This document shows positions 8,221 through 17,710 of a stretch of 64,000 bases of DNA, piece after piece. The stretch is from NCBI RefSeq assembly GCF_042654525.1, contig NZ_JBHSGP010000014.1, positions 1,240,001 to 1,304,000 of the forward strand, read 5' to 3'. The notes beneath the pieces were generated by a model that was not told the origin of the DNA, did no database searches, and saw only the letters and a program-made list of their open reading frames with translations. The translations under genes were made by a program, and so were the position numbers. Every line of letters begins with the position of its first letter. Within the stretch, counting starts at the first letter, position 1. Source of the stretch: Geojedonia litorea. GTDB lineage: Bacteria; Bacteroidota; Bacteroidia; Flavobacteriales; Flavobacteriaceae.

Positions 8221-9104
8221 GGTTTCTTTTGTTTGATGATTTTTGTTTGAATCACCTCACTATTCAATACTGTTTTCGCGAAGAAATCAAAAATATTATC
8301 GAATTCATTAAATTGTATTGAAGACAACTCGTGCCTGCCACCTTTAACTTTATGAAAATAATAGGCAACCTCTAACTCGGATAGTTTTTCGGCAATTGTT
8401 GCTGAACCGTCTAAAATGAGATATCCAGCTTTTGAAGGGTCGCAATAATGATGGGGAGCAGTTGCAAACGGAACTAAATTATCATCAGTTCCGTGAAATA
8501 ATACACTGGGCAGTGCATTTGATTTGGTAATGTAATCCACATTTACCAATGCTCCAGCTAACGACAGAACACCAGCAAAATTAATGTCATTGTATTGTTT
8601 TAAATCATCAATAAAATAGCTTCTCATAAACACTGCATTTAATATAGCTTCTGCTCCAGCACTGCTGCCTCCTGCAATGAGCTTTGAAGTGTCAATTTGC
8701 AGTGATTTAGCATTTTTTACAATATATTTTGCTGCATCAAAATAATCAATTACAGCTTGTTTAAAAGTATTTATCTTTTCTTGATTGTCACAGTCACAAC
8801 CAAATCCAGTAGGTTGATTTTTACGCAACAATCGATACGAGATAGAAATACCAATATAGCCACGATTAGCGACGTATTCGCATAATTTTTGTTCTGCAGC
8901 ATTATCACGAGTACCACCGGCGAAGCCTCCACCATGCATCCAAAGCAAAACGGGTAAACTATCATTTGGTCTTAAAATTTCTGGAGTATATACATCTAAT
9001 TTAAGTGTATCTTTTCCCTTTACGGCATAGGTAAAGGTTCTTTTGGTTTGAGCCGAAATTTGTAAAACAAATAACAAAAGGAGCACTGGTAGGATACGTT
9101 TCAT
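8217..9104 (-). CDS. Secreted HGGG-type alpha/beta-hydrolase (carbohydrate esterase-like)
   Basis: A 295-aa alpha/beta-hydrolase of the carboxylesterase/BD-FAE-like group with a signal peptide (1-18, ending QISA). The oxyanion motif is MHGGGFAGG (56-64); the nucleophile elbow is GGSSAG with Ser148; a HGTDDNLVPF stretch supplies the acid and GGRHEL the His. Such enzymes remove acetyl or other acyl groups from glycans. It abuts the GH2 gene directly (no intergenic base) and overlaps the sulfatase start by 4 bp, placing it firmly in the PUL enzyme operon. Deacylation of the target glycan is the likely role; a general esterase is the alternative. Confidence 0.86.
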   Translation of the reverse strand: MKRILPVLLLLFVLQISAQTKRTFTYAVKGKDTLKLDVYTPEILRPNDSLPVLLWMHGGGFAGGTRDNAAEQKLCEYVANRGYIGISISYRLLRKNQPTGFGCDCDNQEKINTFKQAVIDYFDAAKYIVKNAKSLQIDTSKLIAGGSSAGAEAILNAVFMRSYFIDDLKQYNDINFAGVLSLAGALVNVDYITKSNALPSVLFHGTDDNLVPFATAPHHYCDPSKAGYLILDGSATIAEKLSELEVAYYFHKVKGGRHELSSIQFNEFDNIFDFFAKTVLNSEVIQTKIIKQKKP

Positions 9105-11750
9105 TTAATCTAGTTTTTCTATTAAAACTCCACTAATTACTGGAATTCCTTCAATAGGATTTAGTAAAATAGTTAAGCCATCTTTGTTTCTAACGCTTAT
9201 GGTTGAAGTTAGAGTAATCCCGTACTTTTCGGAGTATTCATTAGCCATATTAAACTGCTTTTCAATCAAAATCGTATTCAAATATACATCGAATATGCGT
9301 TGTTTTATTTCAACAAGTTCTGGAGTTTGTTCTGCCAAGTTATAAATATTTTCTGTGGGTTTTATTTGAGGTTCTACAAAAAACAAATTCACTTTATAAT
9401 TTCCGTCAGGGACATCAATTTTATAGTTGGTACAGCCTTCTAACATCGTTTGAAATAAGGGTTCTGAAGTAGTGTTTTTAATGTTATGAGGAATTCCTTG
9501 GTGCTTATCCTCACTTGCATTGTAAGGTTGGCCATCTAGATGACCAAACCAATCTTTTTTGTAGGATTGGTCAGGAACAAAGGTTATTTGATGGGCCTCA
9601 TCGGTAAAATAAAAATGCGAGCCAATATTAATACCAAACCGCTGGAATGATTTAAAATCTAATTCATCGATTTTCAAGACTTCAATGCGTTGTTCGTCTG
9701 AAGCATCCCCAGAAACAACTTTAATCAGGTTTTTACCATTTTTAAGAGGAAGATCCACGGTAGCAGAACCATTTTCAAATGTAACATCCACAAGTTTTTC
9801 CTCATTTAGGAAAACAGAGGCGTTGTGCTGATTTGAAAATAAACTTATAGGAAAGCTAGTAGTATTTGTTAAAACCAGCCCTGATAAATAGTTGGCCGCA
9901 ACATGAACAAAAGGTGCTGTTTGATCTAGAACCGCTTTGTACCAATAATAAATTTCCTTTGGAGTACGATCGAATTGAACCAAGCCTTTTTGGTTGACAT
10001 GAGGAATGGCATCACCACGAAACTCTGATCCAAAATCGGCGAAGTTCCATGCAGTCATTCCTGTCATAAATGGCCTTTCAATGATTTGCTTATAGTAAGA
10101 TTGGTGCAATTTTGCTTGATAGTCTGTTGAAAAATCAAACTTTTTTGGTGTTTTAGTATAAATTCTAACATCTGCTCCTGGACCATATTCTGAGAGTAAT
10201 AACGAACGCTTTGGAAATCGTTTATGTTGATCATCAAGAAAAATTCCCAAATCAGGAATATCCTTATCATACCAGCCAAAATAAAGATTCCAACCCAATA
10301 GCATTGGAAGATCTGCTATTCCTGTTTCGTTGTAAACTTCATTTAAATGGCAAGCCATAACCGTAATATGGTTAGGCGCTAAAGACCGCGTTAAATCCTC
10401 TAATTGTTGCGCCAGTTTAAAAGATGAGGTCTTGAGATTGGCGGCTTCTGCTTCAGATATGTTTCTATCAAAAACCAACCGGATAAAAATCTCATTCATA
10501 TAACCAAACATAGCCACCGAAGGGTAGTTGTAATATTGTTTTACATGTTCGTTTTGCATAGCTATGCAAACATCAAAAAATGCCTTTGAATCTGTGACTT
10601 TATTAACAATAGGAACTTCAGTCCAAACTAAAATTCCGAGTCTGTCGCATAGATCGTAAAGCTCCCTGCTATGCGGATAATGAGCAAACCTAATCACATT
10701 GGTGCCCATGTTTTTTATTAGTTCAATATCTTTTTTTTGAAGTTCTATAGGAACAGCATTTCCAAAACCCTTAAAATCCTGATGACGATTTACACCGATT
10801 AATTTTATAGGTTTTCCATTTAAAAAGAACCCTTTGTCGGCATCGACATTTACCCGTCTAAAGCCAACATTTGAAGATTTGGTCTGTAGCACATTTTCGT
10901 TTTCATTTGTCAGAACAAGATTTAGTTTATATAAATAAGGATTATCTGGAGACCATAAATTTGGCTTATAAACATCAGATAATTTTATTTTAAAAGTATT
11001 TGAAGTATTACCGTCTAGTTTTAAAATCTCTGTTCTAGACTTTATTTCAGCGCCTTGCGCGTCTAATAAAGTTATTTTTAATAGGGTTTTAGTAGATTTT
11101 GAATTTGTATTCCTTAAAAGTGTAGTGACTTCAATGCTTGCTTTTTCCTCACTAACATTTGGATAGTTGATATAAAATCCATCTGAAGCAAAATCATTTA
11201 ATGAGAAATGTTGTTGAGGTAGAGATATTAATTCTACGTCGCGATAAATACCTCCATAAAAAGTAAAATCGGCGTCTAGAGGAGGAATATCGATATTATG
11301 CGAATTATCAACTTCAACTTCAATTAAATTGTAAGCATTGTAGTTTAGATAATTTGTGACTTCAAAATTGAACGCCGTATAGCCTCCTTTGTGATTTCCT
11401 ATTTGGGTGCCGTTAACAAAAACAGTAGCTTCTTGATTTATGCCATTAAACTTTAAATACTGAATAGCTTCCTTTTCTTCTGCCGGAATAAAAACAAGCT
11501 TTTTATAAAACCCTTTTCCTCGTCTATATCCTGGGGCATCGTCGAAAGCATCATTTTTATTCCAAGTATGAGGAATATTAACGGTTTCCCAATTGGTTTT
11601 ATCTTCAGAAAATTGCCATCCAGTGTTGATGATTTTATGTTGAGAAAACCCTAAATTGAAGATTAATATAAATACGATGCATGAAAATTTTCCATAGCCG
11701 AATACTGAAAATGCCTTTAATATTGCGCTTTGGAAACTAAATGTTTTCAT
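9105..11750 (-). CDS. GH2 glycoside hydrolase (beta-galactosidase/glucuronidase-like) with C-terminal malectin-like domain
   Basis: An 881-aa enzyme with a long hydrophobic leader (cleavage likely near residue 36, GFSQ). Order of domains: sugar-binding jelly roll (about 40-185), immunoglobulin-like (about 190-300), TIM barrel (about 305-600), Ig-like domain, then a malectin-like carbohydrate-binding domain (about 705-880). The acid/base is Glu420 in YMNE and the nucleophile Glu521 in LLLSEYG. The N-glycan-independent motif GVNRHQDFKGFG matches GH2. GH2 members cleave beta-galactosides, beta-glucuronides or beta-mannosides, so this gives the operon a second sugar specificity beside the GH3 beta-glucosidase. 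It starts 6 bp after the GH3 stop. Confidence 0.92.
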   Translation of the reverse strand: MKTFSFQSAILKAFSVFGYGKFSCIVFILIFNLGFSQHKIINTGWQFSEDKTNWETVNIPHTWNKNDAFDDAPGYRRGKGFYKKLVFIPAEEKEAIQYLKFNGINQEATVFVNGTQIGNHKGGYTAFNFEVTNYLNYNAYNLIEVEVDNSHNIDIPPLDADFTFYGGIYRDVELISLPQQHFSLNDFASDGFYINYPNVSEEKASIEVTTLLRNTNSKSTKTLLKITLLDAQGAEIKSRTEILKLDGNTSNTFKIKLSDVYKPNLWSPDNPYLYKLNLVLTNENENVLQTKSSNVGFRRVNVDADKGFFLNGKPIKLIGVNRHQDFKGFGNAVPIELQKKDIELIKNMGTNVIRFAHYPHSRELYDLCDRLGILVWTEVPIVNKVTDSKAFFDVCIAMQNEHVKQYYNYPSVAMFGYMNEIFIRLVFDRNISEAEAANLKTSSFKLAQQLEDLTRSLAPNHITVMACHLNEVYNETGIADLPMLLGWNLYFGWYDKDIPDLGIFLDDQHKRFPKRSLLLSEYGPGADVRIYTKTPKKFDFSTDYQAKLHQSYYKQIIERPFMTGMTAWNFADFGSEFRGDAIPHVNQKGLVQFDRTPKEIYYWYKAVLDQTAPFVHVAANYLSGLVLTNTTSFPISLFSNQHNASVFLNEEKLVDVTFENGSATVDLPLKNGKNLIKVVSGDASDEQRIEVLKIDELDFKSFQRFGINIGSHFYFTDEAHQITFVPDQSYKKDWFGHLDGQPYNASEDKHQGIPHNIKNTTSEPLFQTMLEGCTNYKIDVPDGNYKVNLFFVEPQIKPTENIYNLAEQTPELVEIKQRIFDVYLNTILIEKQFNMANEYSEKYGITLTSTISVRNKDGLTILLNPIEGIPVISGVLIEKLD

Positions 11751-11756
11751 TTGTTA

Positions 11757-14066
11757 TTATGGAGTCAATTGGAAATTGGATTTTAATGTCGCATTTGAAT
11801 CAGTGCCTACAAAAACTTCAAACGTTCCTGGTTCTGCAACAAAATTCAAATCGTAATTATAGAATTTTAAATCTTCAGTTGTAAGTTTAAAGGTCACGGT
11901 TTTGGTTTCACCCTTTTTGATTTCTATTTTTTGAAACCCTTTCAATTCTTTTACTGGTCTCGTTACGGAACCGACCAAGTCCCGCAAGTATAACTGAACA
12001 ACTTCTTTGCCGTCATAATTTCCAGAATTGGTTACATCAACAGACACATCAAGACTTCCATTCATATTCATCTGATCTGAACTTAATTTTAAATTTGAAT
12101 ATTCAAATGTTGTATAGCTCAAACCATAACCAAAAGGATATAAGGGTTCATTGCGGACATCTAAATAATTACTTCTGAATTTCTCAAACTTACCTTCTTT
12201 GTTTCCTAGTGGCCTTCCCGTGTTTTTATGGTTGTAGAAAATTGGAACTTGTCCAACATTCATTGGAAAAGTCGCGCTTAATTTTCCTGAAGGATTTACA
12301 TCGCCAAATAGTACATCTGAAATGGCTAATCCAGCTTCACTTCCAGGAAACCAGACATTCAAAATGGCAGGAACATTTTCATTTTCTTCCACAATGGCCA
12401 ATGGCCTTCCCGTAAATAAAACCAAAACCACCGGCTTACCTGTTTTTAATAAAGCATTTAAAAGGTCTTTTTGTACTTGAGGAATTTGCAGATTAGTAAC
12501 GCTACTACTTTCTCCACTTAACTCGGCAGTTTCACCTAAAGCGGCAACTATAACGTCGGATTTTGCTGCAATCGTAAGTGCTTCATCCAAAAGTTGCTTG
12601 TCTGTTCTGCCATCTCTTGGAATACTTTTTCCAAACATCGTAATTCGATTTTCAAAAGCTAAATCATAATCTACATTACTTCCTTTGGCGTAAAGAACAG
12701 TTGCCTTATCTCCAACAACGGTTTTTAAACCTTCTAACAACGGATTGGATTTTTCTTGTTTGGTAGCCACGCTCCATGTGCCTGCCATATTAACAGCAGA
12801 ATTAGCTAAAGGCCCAATTAATGCAATGGTCCCCGACTTTTTTAACGGTAATAGATTGTTTTCATTTTTTAGAAGTACCATGGATTCTGCCGAAACTTTT
12901 CTAGCAAAAGTGCGATGTTCTTGAGTAAATACTTCAGTTTTTGCACGTTCAGGATTGCAATATTTATAAGGGTCGTCAAATAATCCTAGTTGATATTTTG
13001 CAGTAAGGATGCGCTTTACGGCAGTATCAATTTGGTCAATAGTTATTTTGCCTTCATCTAATGAAGCCTTAAGTGTGGTTAATAAACCTTCGCCTACCAT
13101 ATCCATATCTACCCCAGCCTTTAACGCTAGTGCCGAAACTTGCTGCAAATCACCCATACCGTGATCTACCATCTCATTAATACCTGTATAATCCGTTACT
13201 ACAAATCCGTTAAAGCCCCAATCGTCACGGAGTAGATCAGTAAGTAGCCATTTGTTTCCAGTAGCAGGAATTCCATCTATTTCATTAAACGAAGCCATTA
13301 CGGAGGCAACTCCAGCATTAATAGCCGCTTTATAAGGAGGAAGATATTCATTGTACATTCTAATCTTGCTCATGTCAACCGTATTGTAATCACGTCCAGC
13401 TTCTGGAGCACCATAAAGTGCAAAGTGCTTTACACAAGAAAGAATTGTGTTTTGTAGAGTTAAATCGTTCCCTTGATAGCCACTTACCATTGCTTTAGCA
13501 ATTTCACTTCCTAAAAATGGGTCTTCACCAGAGCCTTCCGAAACCCTGCCCCATCGCGGATCTCTTGAAATGTCGACCATAGGGGAAAAGGTCCAATTTA
13601 TACCATCAGCACTGGCCTCAATAGCAGCAACTCTTGCAGTTTTCTCAATTAATTCCATATCCCAAGAAGCAGATAATCCTAATGGAATTGGAAAGGTAGT
13701 TTCATAACCGTGAATGACATCCATACCAAAAAGTAGAGGGATTTTAAGTCGACTTTTTTCAACTGCGATTTTTTGAACATCTCTGATTTTTTGAGCGGTT
13801 TTTATATTAAATAGACCTCCAACTTTTCCTTCCTCTATTTTCTTAGCAATATCAGAGCTTTGTGCTTGCCCTGTTGTAATATCTCCTGATGAAGGCAAAT
13901 TTAATTGGCCAAGTTTTTCTTCCAAAGTCATTAAACTCAAGATGGAATCAACATGTTTTTCAAAAGGATTAGCAGATGGATTTGTATTATTTTTTTGATC
14001 ACTTGAATTGCACGAAGTAAGTTGAAATGCAATTAATAGAATGATGATTACTGATGATGTCTTCAT
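11757..14066 (-). CDS. bglX: GH3 beta-glucosidase (BglX-like) lipoprotein
   Basis: A 769-aa GH3 enzyme with lipobox LTS-C19, so membrane-anchored in the periplasm or at the surface. The (beta/alpha)8 domain contains KHFALYGAPEAGRDYN (about 213-228) and the nucleophile Asp292 in FVVTDYTG; the second, alpha/beta domain carries the ELSGESSS loop with the probable acid/base Glu; a fibronectin III-like C-terminal domain (about 665-765) follows. Family enzymes release terminal beta-glucose; some Bacteroidota GH3 enzymes beside GH144 genes act on beta-1,2-glucooligosaccharides. It lies 6 bp downstream of the esterase and 6 bp upstream of GH2. Specificity for a linkage cannot be read from sequence. 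Confidence 0.94.
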   Translation of the reverse strand: MKTSSVIIILLIAFQLTSCNSSDQKNNTNPSANPFEKHVDSILSLMTLEEKLGQLNLPSSGDITTGQAQSSDIAKKIEEGKVGGLFNIKTAQKIRDVQKIAVEKSRLKIPLLFGMDVIHGYETTFPIPLGLSASWDMELIEKTARVAAIEASADGINWTFSPMVDISRDPRWGRVSEGSGEDPFLGSEIAKAMVSGYQGNDLTLQNTILSCVKHFALYGAPEAGRDYNTVDMSKIRMYNEYLPPYKAAINAGVASVMASFNEIDGIPATGNKWLLTDLLRDDWGFNGFVVTDYTGINEMVDHGMGDLQQVSALALKAGVDMDMVGEGLLTTLKASLDEGKITIDQIDTAVKRILTAKYQLGLFDDPYKYCNPERAKTEVFTQEHRTFARKVSAESMVLLKNENNLLPLKKSGTIALIGPLANSAVNMAGTWSVATKQEKSNPLLEGLKTVVGDKATVLYAKGSNVDYDLAFENRITMFGKSIPRDGRTDKQLLDEALTIAAKSDVIVAALGETAELSGESSSVTNLQIPQVQKDLLNALLKTGKPVVLVLFTGRPLAIVEENENVPAILNVWFPGSEAGLAISDVLFGDVNPSGKLSATFPMNVGQVPIFYNHKNTGRPLGNKEGKFEKFRSNYLDVRNEPLYPFGYGLSYTTFEYSNLKLSSDQMNMNGSLDVSVDVTNSGNYDGKEVVQLYLRDLVGSVTRPVKELKGFQKIEIKKGETKTVTFKLTTEDLKFYNYDLNFVAEPGTFEVFVGTDSNATLKSNFQLTP

Positions 14067-14072
14067 TGTTAG

Positions 14073-14861
14073 TTATTTTGATTTAGAAAAAAGCCAAGGC
14101 AAAAGTTCGGGTTCAGCAAATGTTGAATCCCAGCTGTTGTGATTGTCATTGGCGTATAGTGAAAAATTTGGAGTACCTCCGGCTTGTAGAACACCGCTTA
14201 CCATATCTATGGATAACTGTGGGTTGACTATGTCATCTTTAGCGCCGTGGAATACCCATAATTCTGTTTTTTTAGCGTAAGCTTCAGTAGCTACTGGATT
14301 TCCTGCGCCACAAATTGAAAACGCCGCAGCAAACATTTTTGGTTTTCTGTAGAGGAGTTCAAAGGTGCCCATTCCGCCCATAGAGAGACCACCTACATAG
14401 ATTTGATCCTTCTTTACATAAGCATGGTTCAAATAAGATTCCATGAGTTCCATAACCAACTTCAGCGATTTAGTAGGCTCGCCACCTAATGGAAAATTTA
14501 AGGAAATAGGTTTGGTACTTCGATCTACTGATGCGTTGGCCCAAAAATCATCTTTTGGACACTGTGGAAAAATAACTATTGCAGGAAATTTTTTTCTGTT
14601 TTTACGCTTGGCAAATAATGAACTGCCATGAACTAATTGAATAGTATTGTCGTTACCACGTTCACCAGCACCGTGTAGAAATAATAGTACAGGATACTTT
14701 TTGGTGTTATCAAATTTTTTGGGTAACATGATGCGGTAGTTCAATGTGTCTTTACCATTAACAAACTGTTTATGCTCGTATAGTTTCTGGTCTTGTGCAA
14801 AAAGAGTGTTATAACTTAAGCTGTACACTAATACAAATGTGAAAAGCAGTTTAATTTTCAT
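14073..14861 (-). CDS. Secreted prolyl oligopeptidase/dienelactone-hydrolase-like esterase
   Basis: A 262-aa alpha/beta-hydrolase of the 'predicted peptidase'/phospholipase-carboxylesterase group. The ATG at 14861 gives a clean signal peptide (MKIKLLFTF to NTLFA before Q); a TTG five codons upstream (14876) is possible but less likely. Motifs: LLFLHGAGERG for the oxyanion hole, GGLSMGGMG nucleophile elbow (GxSxG), HGAKDDIV acid and DNHNSW histidine. Close relatives occur as feruloyl or acetyl esterases in PULs. It follows the first GH144-like gene by 21 bp and precedes GH3 by 6 bp. Cleaving an acyl substituent from the glycan is more likely than proteolysis, but the substrate is unknown. Confidence 0.84.
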   Translation of the reverse strand: MKIKLLFTFVLVYSLSYNTLFAQDQKLYEHKQFVNGKDTLNYRIMLPKKFDNTKKYPVLLFLHGAGERGNDNTIQLVHGSSLFAKRKNRKKFPAIVIFPQCPKDDFWANASVDRSTKPISLNFPLGGEPTKSLKLVMELMESYLNHAYVKKDQIYVGGLSMGGMGTFELLYRKPKMFAAAFSICGAGNPVATEAYAKKTELWVFHGAKDDIVNPQLSIDMVSGVLQAGGTPNFSLYANDNHNSWDSTFAEPELLPWLFSKSK

Positions 14862-14882
14862 AAAAAATAGTATCAATTGTTA

Positions 14883-16250
14883 TTAATAATTAAATCCAAG
14901 TGCATCTAAACCTCGTTTAACATCTTCATTTTGCATAAATAAGTTCCAAAGAAGTCCGGTTCTATGGTTTTCTATCATAATAATTTGAGGACCTTGATCA
15001 ATGGCCAAATAAGCTTTGCCTACCCAATAATTATATTCAGGACTAAAAGCGTCATAAAAACCTGCAGGCCCCAAGAGCTTATCCTTGTTTTGATAGAAAT
15101 AATGCATAGCTTTTAAAGATTCTGAAGGGGTATAGGGAATTGAGCTAATTGCGGCTGTAGGTGAGATAACCCCTTTATCATTTACTGGGCTATGAGCTGA
15201 ATAGCCTAGTGACCCATCAGCATTTCTTGAATAACTTGCGGTTAGGCCCCAGCAATCTTCACCATAATCCTTATAATTTTTAGGGTTGGTTATACAGTAT
15301 TGACGGTTTATTTTGGTATGATTTACGGCTAAACTCCAGTAATTGGCATATTGGTCAGACAAGTTTTTAGGGTTGAGTCCAAGAAATGAATAGTGACTAA
15401 AAAACAATGGGCCGCCGTATGATGGTGATCCTGCATGCTTCAAAATTAATGGAAACCCATATTGCACATTTGAAGAAACTATATTACCATTATCGGCCCA
15501 ACCATTTTGATAAGCTGAAGGAGTAATGGGGTAATTTGGTGATGCAGCTGCTAGTATATAAGCAATCATGGTTTCATTGTAGCCTCTTAATCTCAAGTTG
15601 ATTGCAAAACCATGGTTAGGGCTCCAATGCCAGTACAAGGCATCCTGGCCCTGGGTATACCAGTTCCATTCAATACCCTTCCAAAGCATATCTGCCTTAT
15701 TTGCTAATGCCTGCTCTTCTGTGCTTCCATTTTTAAAATATTCTTTTAGACAGATAAGTCCTTGCGCTAAAAAGGCAGTTTCAACTAAATCGCCACCATT
15801 GTCTTGAGCACTAAAGGGAATGACATTACCCGAATTACCATCAATCCAATGTGACCAAGCTCCATGAAAACGATTTGCTGTTTCAAAAAAATTAAGAATG
15901 GTGGTCAACCTTTCAACGGCTTGGCTTCTGGTTACATAACCGCGTTCAATGCCTACTAAAATAGCCATCAACCCAAATCCTGTCCCACCACTAGTAACCA
16001 CATTTTGATTTAAAGTAGGATTGTCTGGATGATAACGTTCTTTGGCTGCTCCAGAGATAGTATTGGCAAAGTCCCAAAAATATTTAAAAGTTGTTTCTTG
16101 AGTTAAATTCATCATTTCCTCATCTGACAGAGGGACTACGGGAGTTGGATCGACCTGATCGGGGATATAAGGTTCCTGATATCCAGGCCCATTATCTTTT
16201 GAACAGTTTATTAGAATTAAACAGATAAACAACTTAAAAAAAGTTTTCAT
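14883..16250 (-). CDS. GH144-like (glycoamylase-like, PF10091) glucanase lipoprotein
   Basis: A 455-aa lipoprotein (lipobox ILIN-C16) with an all-helical (alpha/alpha)6 glycoamylase-like domain from about 50 to 450. Recognisable stretches are TGGTGFGLMAILVGIERG, RFHGAWSHWIDG, NGGDLVETAFLAQGL, WHWSPNHG and the C-terminal NHRTGLLWNLFM. In CAZy this domain corresponds to GH144, whose characterised members cleave beta-1,2-glucan endo- or exo-wise. It is paralogous to the next upstream gene, with which it shares well over half its residues by eye, and follows it by 9 bp. Substrate in this organism is inferred; annotation as a glucoamylase would be a misnomer carried by the Pfam name. Confidence 0.85.
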   Translation of the reverse strand: MKTFFKLFICLILINCSKDNGPGYQEPYIPDQVDPTPVVPLSDEEMMNLTQETTFKYFWDFANTISGAAKERYHPDNPTLNQNVVTSGGTGFGLMAILVGIERGYVTRSQAVERLTTILNFFETANRFHGAWSHWIDGNSGNVIPFSAQDNGGDLVETAFLAQGLICLKEYFKNGSTEEQALANKADMLWKGIEWNWYTQGQDALYWHWSPNHGFAINLRLRGYNETMIAYILAAASPNYPITPSAYQNGWADNGNIVSSNVQYGFPLILKHAGSPSYGGPLFFSHYSFLGLNPKNLSDQYANYWSLAVNHTKINRQYCITNPKNYKDYGEDCWGLTASYSRNADGSLGYSAHSPVNDKGVISPTAAISSIPYTPSESLKAMHYFYQNKDKLLGPAGFYDAFSPEYNYWVGKAYLAIDQGPQIIMIENHRTGLLWNLFMQNEDVKRGLDALGFNY

Positions 16251-16259
16251 GTGAAATTG

Positions 16260-17630
16260 TTATTTTTTATAAGTGAATCCTAATTTGTCTAAACCGGATC
16301 TAACATCTTCATTTTTCATAAACAAATTCCATAGTAATCCTGTTCGGTAATTTTCTATCATCACTGAGATAGGTCCTTGATCAATTGCTAAATATCTTGG
16401 TAAGTACCATTTGTCATGAAGACTAAAGGCGTCATAAGGGCCATATTTCCCTATTAAGCTATCCTGCTCTTTGTACAGATATTTTAACATTTGCATACTT
16501 TCTTTTGGAGTATAAGGAAATGAAGAAAGTGCCGCAGTAGGGGATATGACACCAAAATCATTACCTGGTCTATGTCCTTTATAACCGTTGATTGAATAAC
16601 TTGAAGTTAAACCCCAAAGATGGTCTCCATAGCCTTTATAATTTTTTGGATTTTCTATGGCGTATTTATAATGAATTTTTGCCTGATTTTGGACTAATAT
16701 CCAATAGTCTGCATACTGATCAGAAAGCCCGTTTGGATTTAATCCTAAATATGAATAGTGTGCCCAAAATAATGGGCCAATTGCTGCGTCATCATGCTCA
16801 TAATAATTCAAAACAAGCGGCAATCCATAAAGAGAATCACTAGAAACTATTTTTCCATTTCTTGCCCAGCCTTTTTCATAAACTGATTTTTTTATGGAAT
16901 GAGTAGGAGAGGCCGCAGCCAAAATGTACATGATTAGACATTCATTATAGCCGCCAACAGGAAAATTCATTTCCCAGGCATATTCTGGTGACCAATGCCA
17001 ATAGAGCACATCTTCACCATTTTTTGTGTACCAATCCCATTCAACCGCTTTCCAAAGGTTTTCAATTTTAGTAACTAACTCCTGTTCTTTTTCGTTACCA
17101 TTTTTAAAATATTCAGCTACGGTTAGTAATCCTTGAACTAAAAACGCAGTTTCAACTAAATCACCACCATTGTCTTTTTTACTAAAGGGTACCACTTTCC
17201 CTGTTTCACCATTAATCCAATGTGGCCAGGCACCATGAAATCGGTCAGCTGTATCTAGAAAGTCTACTATTTTATGATAACGTTTTAAGGCTTGTTCCCG
17301 TGTAATAAAGTTTCGTTCTACACCAACCAAGATTGCCATTAGTCCAAACCCACTGCCACCAGTTGTTACCGTGTTTTTTGGAGAGGTTGGATATATATCA
17401 TCCATATGTAAACGTTCTCTTGCCATTCCCGAATTGGGTTCTGCACCTTCCCAAAAATAGTTGAAGGTTTGCTTTTGAATAGAATCCAATAAGTCATCGT
17501 CAGATAATTGTGCAATCGACTCTGATAGGGTTTTACTCTGTGCTATACTTTTTTTGTCTTGCTTACAACTATAACTAAAATATAGCAAGAATAATAACAA
17601 CAAGAAGACTGTAGTGCTTTTGTTTTTCAT
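16260..17630 (-). CDS. GH144-like (glycoamylase-like, PF10091) glucanase lipoprotein, paralogue
   Basis: A 456-aa lipoprotein whose signal (MKNKSTTVFL to FSYS-C22) fixes the ATG at 17630; a longer in-frame start at 17687 would bury this signal and run through a hairpin. The glycoamylase-like domain (about 65-450) shows TGGSGFGLMAILVGVERN, RFHGAWPHWINGETG, NGGDLVETAFLVQGL, WHWSPEYAW and NYRTGLLWNLFM. It is the first gene of the tightly packed enzyme operon, 130 bp after the LamG gene, with two hairpins between. Two tandem copies may split endo and exo action, or surface and periplasmic location. Specificity for beta-1,2-glucan is a family-level expectation, not proven here. Confidence 0.85.
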   Translation of the reverse strand: MKNKSTTVFLLLLFLLYFSYSCKQDKKSIAQSKTLSESIAQLSDDDLLDSIQKQTFNYFWEGAEPNSGMARERLHMDDIYPTSPKNTVTTGGSGFGLMAILVGVERNFITREQALKRYHKIVDFLDTADRFHGAWPHWINGETGKVVPFSKKDNGGDLVETAFLVQGLLTVAEYFKNGNEKEQELVTKIENLWKAVEWDWYTKNGEDVLYWHWSPEYAWEMNFPVGGYNECLIMYILAAASPTHSIKKSVYEKGWARNGKIVSSDSLYGLPLVLNYYEHDDAAIGPLFWAHYSYLGLNPNGLSDQYADYWILVQNQAKIHYKYAIENPKNYKGYGDHLWGLTSSYSINGYKGHRPGNDFGVISPTAALSSFPYTPKESMQMLKYLYKEQDSLIGKYGPYDAFSLHDKWYLPRYLAIDQGPISVMIENYRTGLLWNLFMKNEDVRSGLDKLGFTYKK

Positions 17631-17649
17631 TTTTAAAATGATTAGGAAT

Positions 17650-17683
17650 ATCAGCTGCACTGCTCTCCAGAAATGCAGCTGAT
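17650..17683 (-). promoter_or_regulatory. Perfect 10-bp inverted repeat in the leader of the enzyme operon
   Basis: ATCAGCTGCA (17650-17659) and TGCAGCTGAT (17674-17683) are exact reverse complements around a 14-nt loop, 20 bp upstream of the first GH144-like start. No T-run follows on the minus strand, so it looks more like an mRNA 5' stabilising hairpin, processing site or operator than a terminator. Confidence 0.6.
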
Positions 17684-17710
17684 ACATAAAAATAAACTAA
17701 CTCAAAAAGT

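Noticed and set aside
14883..17630. Glucoamylase (starch) function of the two glycoamylase-like proteins
   Set aside because: The name derives from the Pfam label. The genuine GH15 glucoamylase motifs were not seen, and no GH13 or SusR-type starch genes accompany them.
17631..17687. Longer start for the upstream GH144-like gene
   Set aside because: It would read through the 10-bp inverted repeat and place a second hydrophobic stretch ahead of a good lipoprotein signal.
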